Positions 35,702 through 45,100 of a stretch of DNA of 64,000 bases are shown piece after piece. Within the stretch, counting starts at the first letter, position 1, and every line of letters begins with the position of its first letter. Source of the DNA: Opisthocomus hoazin (taxonomy: Eukaryota > Chordata > Aves > Opisthocomiformes > Opisthocomidae); contig NC_134443.1 of NCBI RefSeq assembly GCF_030867145.1, positions 2,046,001-2,110,000 of the forward strand. The letters are read 5' to 3'. A program made the position numbers and the translations under genes. Under the pieces are notes generated by a model. It was not told the origin of the DNA and ran no database searches. It saw nothing but the letters and a program-made list of their open reading frames with translations.

Positions 35702-36928
35702 ATGGCGGCGGGGAGCGGGGCGGCGGGGGGCCCCCCCCGGGAGCACCGCCTGCAGCCCGGGGACACGCTGCCGGGGCTGGCGCTGCGCTACGGCGTGACG
35801 GTGAGCGGCCCTGCCGGGGAGCGCCGGGGCGGGGCCGGGACCCGGGCGGCCATCGCTGGCCCCTCCCGGCCCGGCCCGGTCCCTGCCCTTACCCCGGGCC
35901 CGTCCCTGCCCCCGTCCCCATCCTGTCCCTGTCCTGTCCCTGCCCCCGTCCCTGTCCCATCCCATTCCCCATCCCTGTCCCATTGCTGTCCCCATCCGTC
36001 TTGCATCCTGTCCTCTTCCCGGTCCCCATCCCGGTCCCCATCTCTGTCCCCATCCCTCTTCCATCCCTCTTCCATCCCATCCCCATCCCAGTCCCCACCC
36101 CTGTCACCATCCCTGTCCCCATTGCTGTCCCCGTCCCCATCCCTGTCCCATTCCTGTCCCCATCCCTGTCACCATCCCCATCGCCATCTCCATCCCCATC
36201 CTATCCCGTCCCCATCCCTGTCCCCATCCGGGTCCCCACCCCTGTCCCATCCCATCCTCATCTCTGTCCCCGTCCCCATCCCCGTCCCCATCCCTGTGCC
36301 ATCCCATCCCTGTCCCATCTCTGTCCCCATCCCCGTCCCCATCCCCATCCTATCCTGTCCCCATCCCTGTCCCCATCGCTGTCCCCATCCTGGTCCCCGT
36401 CCCCGCAGATGGAGCAGATCAAGCGCGCCAACCGCCTCTACACCTCGGACACCATCTTCCTCAAGCCCACCCTCCTCATCCCCGCGCCGGCGCAGCCGGG
36501 GGGACCCCTCGCCGAGGACGGGGACCAGGACGCGCCCGTGCCCCCCGGGGCCACCCCGGCCGCCCCGGCCCGCCACGACCTCTCGGCCACCGATTTCCTG
36601 CGGCAGCTCGACGCCGAGATCGGGCGCTCCAAGGCGGCGGCGGCCCAGCGGCTCGGCGCCCGCGGCCCAGGGTGAGCGCGCCCGCCCGTTTGGGGCAGAA
36701 CGGGCGCTTTCGGGGAGCGGGGCTGGCGGGGGGAGCGGGTGGCACGGCCGCCCCTCAGGGCCACCCCGCTGCATCCCCCGCAGCTCAGCCGAGGCTGAAG
36801 GCACCCGGAGCCCCGATGCCGGGCGCCCGCCGCCCCCCCGGGGCCCCCGCCTCGGCCCCCGGCCCCTCACCAGGACCCCGCGGGCGGCCGCCCTCCGCGA
36901 TGCCGAGGACGAGATCTTCACGCTGTGA
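35702..36928 (+). CDS. LYSMD1: LYSMD1, LysM domain-containing protein 1
   Basis: A small intracellular LysM-domain protein whose function is poorly known. Three exons, 35702-35800, 36409-36671 and 36784-36928, join in phase to 168 codons plus TGA. The human protein is about 227 residues, so the linkers here are shorter. The LysM domain is split over exons 1 and 2: HRLQPGDTLPGLALRYGVT, then MEQIKRANRLYTSDTIFLK and TLLIP, about residues 15-60. A second conserved block is HDLSATDFLRQLDAEI, and the C-terminus ends PLTRTPRAAALRDAEDEIFTL (split at residues P-L/T-R for length), matching the family's DEDEIF-type end. The ATG has an optimal context (CCGCCATGGCG). Intron 1 is a C-rich tandem repeat. 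The divergent neighbour is SCNM1, as in mammals. Confidence 0.94.
   Translation: MAAGSGAAGGPPREHRLQPGDTLPGLALRYGVTVSGPAGERRGGAGTRAAIAGPSRPGPVPALTPGPSLPPSPSCPCPVPAPVPVPSHSPSLSHCCPHPSCILSSSRSPSRSPSLSPSLFHPSSIPSPSQSPPLSPSLSPLLSPSPSLSHSCPHPCHHPHRHLHPHPIPSPSLSPSGSPPLSHPILISVPVPIPVPIPVPSHPCPISVPIPVPIPILSCPHPCPHRCPHPGPRPRRWSRSSAPTASTPRTPSSSSPPSSSPRRRSRGDPSPRTGTRTRPCPPGPPRPPRPATTSRPPISCGSSTPRSGAPRRRRPSGSAPAAQGERARPFGAERALSGSGAGGGSGWHGRPSGPPRCIPRSSAEAEGTRSPDAGRPPPPRGPRLGPRPLTRTPRAAALRDAEDEIFTL
35890..36400 (+). repeat. CCCATCCCTGTC-type tandem repeat in LYSMD1 intron 1
   Basis: The intron is filled with 6-base-step modules (CCCATC, CCTGTC, CCCGTC) that merge into longer imperfect copies. It stays free of stops in several frames on both strands, which explains the long low-complexity open frames here. 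Confidence 0.88.
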
Positions 36929-37277
36929 CGTTGGGGACACCGGGGACGCGTCGCCGTGACACCCAGCCCGCGGGGATGGGGGCCCCGGGACACCCCCAGG
37001 GCCCAGCCCCGGCCGGGGGACGCGGGGGTCTGGGGGGGGGACACGGGGTCCCCTCCCTGCCTCCTACAAGGGACCTTCCCCGCTGCGGGGCCACTCAGCG
37101 CCGGCCTGCAGAGCCAGCGCTCTCGCAGGGCTACTGGGAGGCACTGGGAGGCACTGGAACGACGTTCCCCGGCTGCTGTTTCCCCCGGTTGTATTTATTT
37201 GTACGTCTTTGCTCTCGGGGGGGGGTCGGGGGGGTGGTCCCTGTGTGGACGGTCACCCCCCACCCCGGGAGCCTGTA

Positions 37278-37283
37278 AATAAA
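37278..37283 (+). terminator. LYSMD1 poly(A) signal AATAAA
   Basis: AATAAA about 350 bases after the LYSMD1 stop, followed at once by the intergenic minisatellite. Confidence 0.8.
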
Positions 37284-37314
37284 ACGGAGCACTGTCACCC
37301 AGCTCTGTCGGTTT

Positions 37315-37805
37315 GTCACCCCCCCCACCTCGGGGACACCGTCACACCCCCCCTGGGGACACCGTGACCCCCCCCCCGGGACACAGACAACCCCCTGGGG
37401 ACACGGACACCCCCCTGCGGACACTGTGACCCCCCCGGGGACATGGACACCCCCCCGGGGACACGGACACCCCCCTGGGGACACTGTGACCCCCCCTGGG
37501 GACACGGACACCCCCCTGCAGACACTGTGACCCCCCCGGGGACATGGACACCCCCCTGGGGACACTGTGACCCCCCCGGGGACATGGACACCCCCCCGGG
37601 GACACGGTCACAGCCCTGGGGACACGGGTAGAGCCCCCCGGGCAGGCAGGCGTTCCCCTTGGGGACGCGGTGATCCCCTTGGGGATGTGGACACCCCCCC
37701 GGGGACAGTGCCACCCCGCTGGGGACATGGTTACCCCCCCGGGGACAGTGCCACCCCCCCGGACAGTGCCACCCCCCTGGGGATGCGGTCACCCCCCGGG
37801 GGTGC
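37315..37805 (+). repeat. About 20/39-bp minisatellite downstream of LYSMD1
   Basis: Repeats of CTGGGGACACGGACACCCCC and its partner GGGGACACTGTGACCCCC alternate. The array degenerates after about 37650 into GGGGACAGTGCCACCCCC copies. This lies where TNFAIP8L2 sits in mammals. Confidence 0.88.
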
Positions 37806-38159
37806 TGTCACCCACTCAGGGACGCGGTGTCCCCCTCCCCACGTCACCGGGGGTACCCAGGTGCCACCCTGCGTGGTGCCACCAGGTGTCACCCTGTGCC
37901 CGCACCCTCGGGACCCCCCCGGAGACCCCCCCCGGAGTCTCCTCAGGGTCCCCCAGAGCCACCCAGTCCCCCGGGGTGGCCCCTGTCCCCCCCTCCCGTG
38001 GGGGCGGGGGCTGGTGGCACTGGGGGACCGGAGCCTGAGCGGCACCGGGAGGGCAGCCCAGTGCTCCCAGTGCTCCCAGTGCTCCCAGTGCCCTCCGGGC
38101 CAGGTCCGCGCGCTGGCGCAGGGGATGGCCCCCCCCGAGGGCTCCCCCCCCCCATCCCC

Positions 38160-38220
38160 CCGCGAGCCCTCGCCTAATGAGGCTCATCTCATTACCGGGA
38201 TTAACGCCTATCTATAGGGC
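38160..38220 (+). promoter_or_regulatory. AT-rich island upstream of SEMA6C with inverted homeodomain-type sites
   Basis: Within GC-rich DNA lies TAATGAG (38175-38181), six bases, then its inverted copy CTCATTA (38188-38194), followed by GGGATTA (38197-38203, OTX/PITX-type core) and CTATCTATAG. It stands about 0.9 kb before the SEMA6C start codon and is a candidate promoter or enhancer element. The factor assignments are inferences from motif cores only. Confidence 0.4.
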
Positions 38221-38339
38221 GGCCCCGGCCGCGGGGGGGTCCCGCGGGGGTCCCCGGTCCCGCCCCCGGCCCCGCTCCGGCCGCTCCCGGCCCGTTCCGG
38301 GGCGGAGCCGCTCGGGGCCGCGCGGGGAGCGGAGCCGGT

Positions 38340-38990
38340 ACCGGGGGGGGGGGGCGGGGGGGGGTGTTGGGGGGGGTCGGGGGCTGGGGGTGCGGAGGTT
38401 TGGGGGCGGTTTTGGGGTGCGGGGGGTGCTGTGAGCGTGCGGGAGGGGGTGTCGAGGGGGTGCGGCGGCGGGGGGGGTGTCGTCGTGGGGTGCTGGGGGG
38501 GGTCGGGGTGTTTTGGGGTGTTTCAGGGGGTTTCAGGGTGTTTCGGGGTGTTTGGGGTGTTTGGGGTGCTGTGGAGCCGGGCGTTGCGCGGGGCGGGGGG
38601 TGTCGGGGGGTGTCAGGGGTGCGGGGGGTGCCGGGGGGTTCGGGGGTGCCGGGGGGGGGTCGGGGGCGCGCAGCCCCCTGCCCGCTGCGCTGTGCCCGGT
38701 GTCCCGGCGCTGCTGGCAGCGGTCCCTGGAGCACTGGGAGCACTGGGAGGGGGGCACTGGGGACGCTGGGACGGGCACAGTGGAGCAGGGGCACTGGGGG
38801 CACTGGGAGGGGGGCAGTGGGGTCACTGGTGACACAGAGATGGGGGTACAGGGGACAGTGGGGGCTCTGGGATGGGGCTACGGGGGACACTGGGAGGGGG
38901 CACTAGGGACACTGGGATACGGGGGATACTGGGAGGAGGGTACTGGGGAGGTCACTGGGAGCACTGGGCGGAGGCACTGGCAGCACCATC
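38340..38990 (+). repeat. G-run and short-repeat tract before SEMA6C
   Basis: From 38340 the plus strand carries runs of up to 12 G, then GTGTTTCGGGGTGTTTGGGG-like and CACTGGGAGGGGGGCACTGG-like repeats up to about 38990. No gene was recognised in it. Any 5' non-coding exon of SEMA6C would lie here or just before 39119. Confidence 0.6.
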
Positions 38991-39118
38991 CCCGCTGTCC
39001 CCACGCACCCCCAGTCCCCAGCGCTGCCCTCTGCCCCCCCCCGTGCCTCAGTTTCCCCTCGCAGCCCGGAGCGGGGGGGTCACCCTCAGCCCCACGTCCC
39101 CTCCGGGCGCCCGCGACG

Positions 39119-42100
39119 ATGCCGGGGGTCCCGCTGCCCTTCGTCCTCCTCCTCCTCCTCGTCCCCGGGCGGCCGGCGCGGGCCTTCCCGCGGGACCTGG
39201 TGCCCCGCAGCACCGTGGGGCTGGCAGGTGAGCGGGGAGGGGGTGGCGCGGGGGGGCCCGGGGCCCGGCGGGGGCCGGGGGGGCGTCACCGCGTCCCCCG
39301 GTCCCCGCAGCCACCGCCGCCTACCCCCGCTTCGGCGGCCTGCGGGGCGACAACGCCGCGGCGCATCGCGGCCTCGACGTCCAGCGCATGCTGCGCCTCA
39401 ACGGCACGCTCTTCGTGGCGGCCCGGTGAGCCCCCCGCGCGCTGCCACGCGGTGTCACGTGGTGCCACGCGGTGTCACGCGGTGTCACACGCTGCCACGC
39501 GGAGCCACGCGGTGCCACGCGGTGCCACGCGGTGTCACATGGTGTCACGTGGTGCCACGCGGTGTCACACGGTGTCACACGCTGCCACGTGGTGCCACAC
39601 GCTTCCACGCGGTGTCACACGCTGCCATGCGGTGCCACGTGGTGTCATGCGGTGTCACGTGCTGCCACGTGCTGCCACGCGGTGTCACGCGCTTCCACAC
39701 ATGGTGCCACACACTTCCACACGCTTCCACACGGTGTCACGCGCTGCCATGCGGTGTCACGCGGTGTCACACACTTCCACGCGGTGTCACACAGTGCCAC
39801 GTGCTTCCACGTGCTTCCACACGCTGCCACATGGTGTCACACGGTGTCACGCGGTGTCATGCGATGTCAGGTGGTGTCACGCGCTGCCACGCGCTGCCAC
39901 GCGCTGCCACACGGTGTGACACGCTGCCACGTGGTGTCACGTGATGTCACACGGTGCCACACGCTGCCACACGCGTGCTTGTGCAGGCCCATGTGTGCTT
40001 GTGCACGCTTGTGGGTGCTGCTCTGTGCGCGTGCACCCGTGCGTGTGCATCCGTCTGTGCGCGTGCAAGCCCCTCCCCCCGTGGTGTGCCGGTCCGTGCT
40101 GTGCACGCTAGCGTGTGCCTGTGCCCCCGTGTCCCCTCCCGTGTCCCCTCGCACATCCCCATGGTCCCTCACACGTCCCCATGCCCTTTACATGTCCCCC
40201 CCGTGCCCCTCGCATGTCCCCATGTCCCTCACATGTCCTTGTGTCCCCTCGCATGTCCCCATGCCCCTTACACACGTTTCTGTGTCCCCTCGCATTTCCC
40301 CATGTCCCTTGCATGTCCCCGTGTCCCTGTGCCCCTCGTATGTCCCCGTGCCCCTCGCACATCCTGGTGTCCCTCACACGTCCCCGTGCCCCCTGCCCGT
40401 GTCCCCGTGTCCCCTCGCATGTCCCCGTGTCCCTCACACGTCCCCGTGCCCCCCGCCCGTGTCCCCGTGTCCCCTCGCATGTCCCCGTGCCCCTCACATG
40501 TCCCCGTGCCCCCCGCCCGTGTCCCCATGCCCCTCACACATCCCCGTGTCCCCCGTCCGTGTCCCCGTGCCCCTCACACGTCCCCGTGCCCCCCGCCCGT
40601 GTCCCCGTGCCCCTCACACGTCCCCGTGCCCCCCGCCCGTGTCCCCGTGCCCCTCGCATGTCCCCGTGCCCCCCGTCCGTGTCCCTGTGCCCCCCGCCCG
40701 TGTCCCCGTGCCCCTCACACGTCCCTGTGCCCCCCGCCCGTGTCTCCGTGCCCCTCACACATCCCCGTGCCCCCTGTCCGTGTCCCTGTGCCCCCCGCCC
40801 GTGTCCCCGTGCCCCTCACACATCCCCGTGCCCCCCGCCCGTGTCCCCGTGCCCCCCGCCCGCTCACGCCCTCCCCCCGCAGGGACCACGTCTACGCCTT
40901 CGAGCTGGGGCAGGCGCAGGGGACGCTGTACCCGCAGCGGGTGAGGGGCCGGGGGGGCCGCCCGGGGGGCACGGGGGGGCTGGGGGGGTCCCCGTGCCCA
41001 CCCCCCGCCTGCCCCCGCAGCACCTCACCTGGGAGACGCGGGACAGGGGCAGCTGCGCCCTGCGGGGACGGCAGCAGGTACGGGGGTACGGGGGGGGTCT
41101 GGGGGGGGTATGGGGTGCAGGGTGTTGGGGTACGGGGGTACGGGGGGGGTCTGGGGGTATGGGAGGGGTCTGGGGGGGGTATGGGGGTGCAGGGGGTGGG
41201 GGTACGGGGGTACGGGGGGGTCTGGGGGGGTATGGGGTGCAGGGTGTGGGGGTACGGGGGGGTACGGGGGTGGTCTGGGGGTATGGGGGGGTCTGGGGGT
41301 GCAGGGTGTGTGGGTATGGGGCTACGGGGGGGTACGGGGGGGGTCTGGGGGGCGTATGGGGGTGCAGGGTGTGAGGGTATGGGGCTACGGGGGGGTCTGG
41401 GGGAGGTATGGGGTGCAGGGTGTGTGGGTACGGGGGTACGGGGGGGTACGGGGGTGGTCTGGGGGTATGGGGGGGGTCGGGGGGGGTATGGGGGTGCAGG
41501 GTGTGTGGGTATGGGGCTACGGGGGGGTACGGGGGGGTCTGGGGGGCGTATGGGGGTGCAGGGTGTGGGGGTATGGGGCTATGGGGGGGTACGGAGGGGT
41601 ACGGGGGGGGTCTGGAGTGGGTATGGGTGTGCAGGGTGTGGGGGGACGGGGGTACGGAGGGGTACGGGGGGGTACGGGGGGTTCTGGGGGTATGGGGGTG
41701 GGGGTCTGGGGGGGTATGGGGGTGCAGGGTGTGGGGGTACATGGTGAGGGGTACAGGGGCAGGGGGTACGGGGGCGTGGGGGCACGGGGTCTGGGGTCTG
41801 GGGTGGGGGGTCCGGGTTGTGGGGGTGCATGGTGGGGGGTACAGGGGTGCGGGTTGTGGGGGTACAGGGGCAGGGGGTGCAGGGGGTGGGGTCGGGGGGG
41901 TGTTGTGGGTCTGGGATGTGGGGGTACAGGCGCACATGGGGGGGTACAGGGGGTGGGGGTGCAGGAGGGCAGGGTGGGGGGGTCCAGGGGTGCGTGGTGG
42001 GGGCTGCAGGGTGTGGGAATGGGGGGGCAAGAGGGAACGGGGTGGGGGTGTGGGGGTACAGGGTGGGGGGGCATGGGAGATGGAAGGGATGGGTGCAAAC

Positions 42101-45100
42101 AGGGGGCTCGGGGCAGAGGGCGGTGGTGACGCCCCCCCCGTGCCCCCCGTATGCCCCCCCCGTGCCCCCGCGCAGGATGAGTGCCACAACTACATCAGGG
42201 TGCTGGTGCCCCGCGACGCCCGCACCCTCCTGGCCTGCGGCACCAACGCCTTCAGCCCCCGCTGCCGCCACTACCAGGTGGGGGGGGCAGCCCGGGGCGG
42301 GGGGGAGTGGGGGGGGTCAGCCCCCCCCGGGAGCATGGGGCTGAGGAGTGGGGGGGTCTCAGCCCCTGCCAGGGAGCACAGCGGGGGGGGAGTGATGAGT
42401 GGGGGGGTCTCAGCCCCTTCTGGCATGCACAGGGGGGGGTGATGAGTGGGGGGTCTCAGCCCCTTCTGGCATGCATGGGGGGGGGTGATGAGTGGGGGGG
42501 TCTCAGCCCCTTCTGGGGAGCACGGGGGGGGTGATGAGTGGGGGGGTCTCAGCCCCTGCTGGGGAGCACGGGGGGGGGGTGATGAGTGGGGGGGTCTCAG
42601 CCCCTGCTGAGGAGCACGGGGGGGGTGATGAGTGGGGGGGGTCTCAGCCCCTTCTGGCATGCGGGGAGGGGGGGTGATGAGTGGGGGTCTCAGCCCCTTC
42701 TGGCATGCACGGGGGGGGGTGATGAGTGGGGGGTCTCAGCCCCTGCTGGGGAGCACGGGGGGGGGGGTGATGAGTGGGGGGGTCTCAGCCCCTGCCAGGG
42801 AGCGCAGCGGGGGGGTGCCCGGTGGTGTGATGAGTGGGGGGGTCCTCAGCAGCCCCACACCGGGGGATGGGGGGGGGGGGTGAGGGTGTGCTGAGCGGGG
42901 GGGTCCCAGCACCTCGCCCCCCCAGGTGAGCAGCCTGGCGCAGGAGGGCGAGGAGCTGAGCGGCCAGGCCCGCTGCCCCTTCGACGCCAAGCAGAGCGTC
43001 GTCGCCCTCTTCGTCGGTGGGTGCCGGGCGGGGGGGCGGACGGGGGGGGTCCCCGGGGTGGGGAGGGGGCTGACGCTGTCCCCCCCCCGCAGACGGCAGC
43101 CTCTACTCGGCCACGGTGGCCGACTTCCAGGCGAGCGACGCGGTGATCTACCGGAGCCCCAGCCCCGGGCAGCCCCCCCTGCGCACCCTCCAGTACAGCT
43201 CGCGCTGGCTGCGGGGTAGGGGGGCGCGGGGGGCGGGGGGGGGGGGCGGCGGGCGGGGGGGGGCAGCGGCTGACGGCCCCCCCGGCCCCCCAGAGCCCCA
43301 CTTCGTCCAGGCGCTGCCCTACGGCCCCTACGTCTACTTCTTCTTCAGGGAGGTCGCCGTGGAGCTCAGCGCCCTGGGCAAGGTGGGGGGGCACGGCGAG
43401 GCGGGGTGTCTGGGGGTCCCTGGGGGCTGGCACCCATGGGTGCCCAGATGCTGATGCCCGGGGGTCCTGGGGTGCCAATGCCTGGGGGGTCCCTAGGTGG
43501 TGACACCCATGGGTGCCTGGGTTCTGATGCCCAGGGGGTCCCTGGTTGCTGATGCCCATGGATGCCTGGGTGCTGATGCTTGAGGGTCCCTGGGTGCTGA
43601 CACCCGTGGGTGCCCGGGTTGCAATGCCTGGGAGTCCTGGTGTGCTGATGCCCGCAGGTCCCTGGTTGCTGACACCCATGGGTGCCGGGGTGCCAATGTC
43701 CGGGGGTCTCAGGGTGCTGGTGTCTTGGGTCCCAGGGTGCTGATGCCCATGGATGCCTGGGTGCTGATGCTTGAGGGTCCTTGGGTGCTGACACCCATGG
43801 GTGCCTGGGTTCCAATACCCGGGGGTCCCCGGGTGCTGATGCTCGCAGGTCCCTGGTTGCTGACACCCATGGGTGCCGGGGTGCCAATGCCCGGGGGGGT
43901 CTCAGGGTGCTGGTGTCTTGGGTCCCAGGGTGCTGATGCCCAGGGGATGCTTGGGGACTGATGCTTGAGGGTCCTTGGGTGCTGACACCCGTGGGTGCCC
44001 GGGTTCCGATACCCGGGGGTCCCCGGGTGCTGATGCTCGCAGGTCCCTGGTTGCTGACACCCATGGGTGCCGGGGTGCCAATGCCCGGGGGTCTCAGGGT
44101 GCTGGTGTCTTGGGTCCCTGGGAGCTGAGGCCCAGCGGTCCCGGGGTGCTGACACCCATGGGTGCCCGGGTTCCGATGCCTGGGGGTCTCGGGGTGCTGG
44201 TATCTTGGGTCCCTGGCAGCTGATGCCCATGGATGCCCGGGGTCCCGGGGTGCTGACACCCATGGGTGCCCAGGGGTCCCGGGGTGCTGACGCCCGCGGT
44301 GCCGGCGCAGGTGGCGGTGGCGCGGGTGGCACGGGTGTGCCGCAACGACCGCGGGGGCTCGCCGCGGGTGCTGGAGCGGCGCTGGACGTCCTTCCTGAAG
44401 GTGCGGCTGCAGTGCGCCGTCCCCGGGGACGCCATCTTCTACTTCGATGTCCTGGAGGCCGTGACCCCCCCCCACGCCCTGCACGGGCGCCCGGCCGTCC
44501 TCGCCCTCTTCGGCACCCAGCCCAACAGGCACGGCCGCGGGGACGGGGGGACACGGGGGACGTGAGCGTGGGGCCGGGGTGGCCACGGGGATGTGGGGCG
44601 GCTGGCACAGAGGGCAGGGGAGAGCGGCGTGGGGGGACGTGGGCAGGGACGTGAGGACAGGAGAGATGGGGACGTGGGGACACAGAGGATGGGGGCGTGG
44701 GGGTGGGATGGACTCCCATGGGGGACATGGGGACACAGGGACATGGGGATGGGCTCCCGGGGGGGACATGGGGACACAGGAGATGGGGATGTGGGGACAC
44801 GGGAGACAGGGATGTGGGGACGCAGGAGATGGGGACGTGGGGATGGGCTCTCAGGGGGACATGGGGACACAGGGACATGGGGATGGACTCCCGGGGGGGG
44901 ACACGGGGACACAGGAGATGGGGATGTGGGGACACGGGAGATGGGGAAGTGGGGAAGGACTCCCAGAGGGACATGGGGAAACAGGGACATGGGGATGAAC
45001 TCCCGGGGGGGACACAGGAGATGGGGACATGGGGACACAGGAGATGGGGCTGTAGGGATGGACTCCCAGGGGTACGCGGGGACACAGTGGCACAGGACAC

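Noticed and set aside
39472-41747. Plus-strand frames of 490 and 597 codons in SEMA6C introns
   Set aside because: They are built from 10-bp and 19-bp tandem units without stops, in several overlapping frames at once. True SEMA6C exons 3 and 4 lie in or beside them in different frames.
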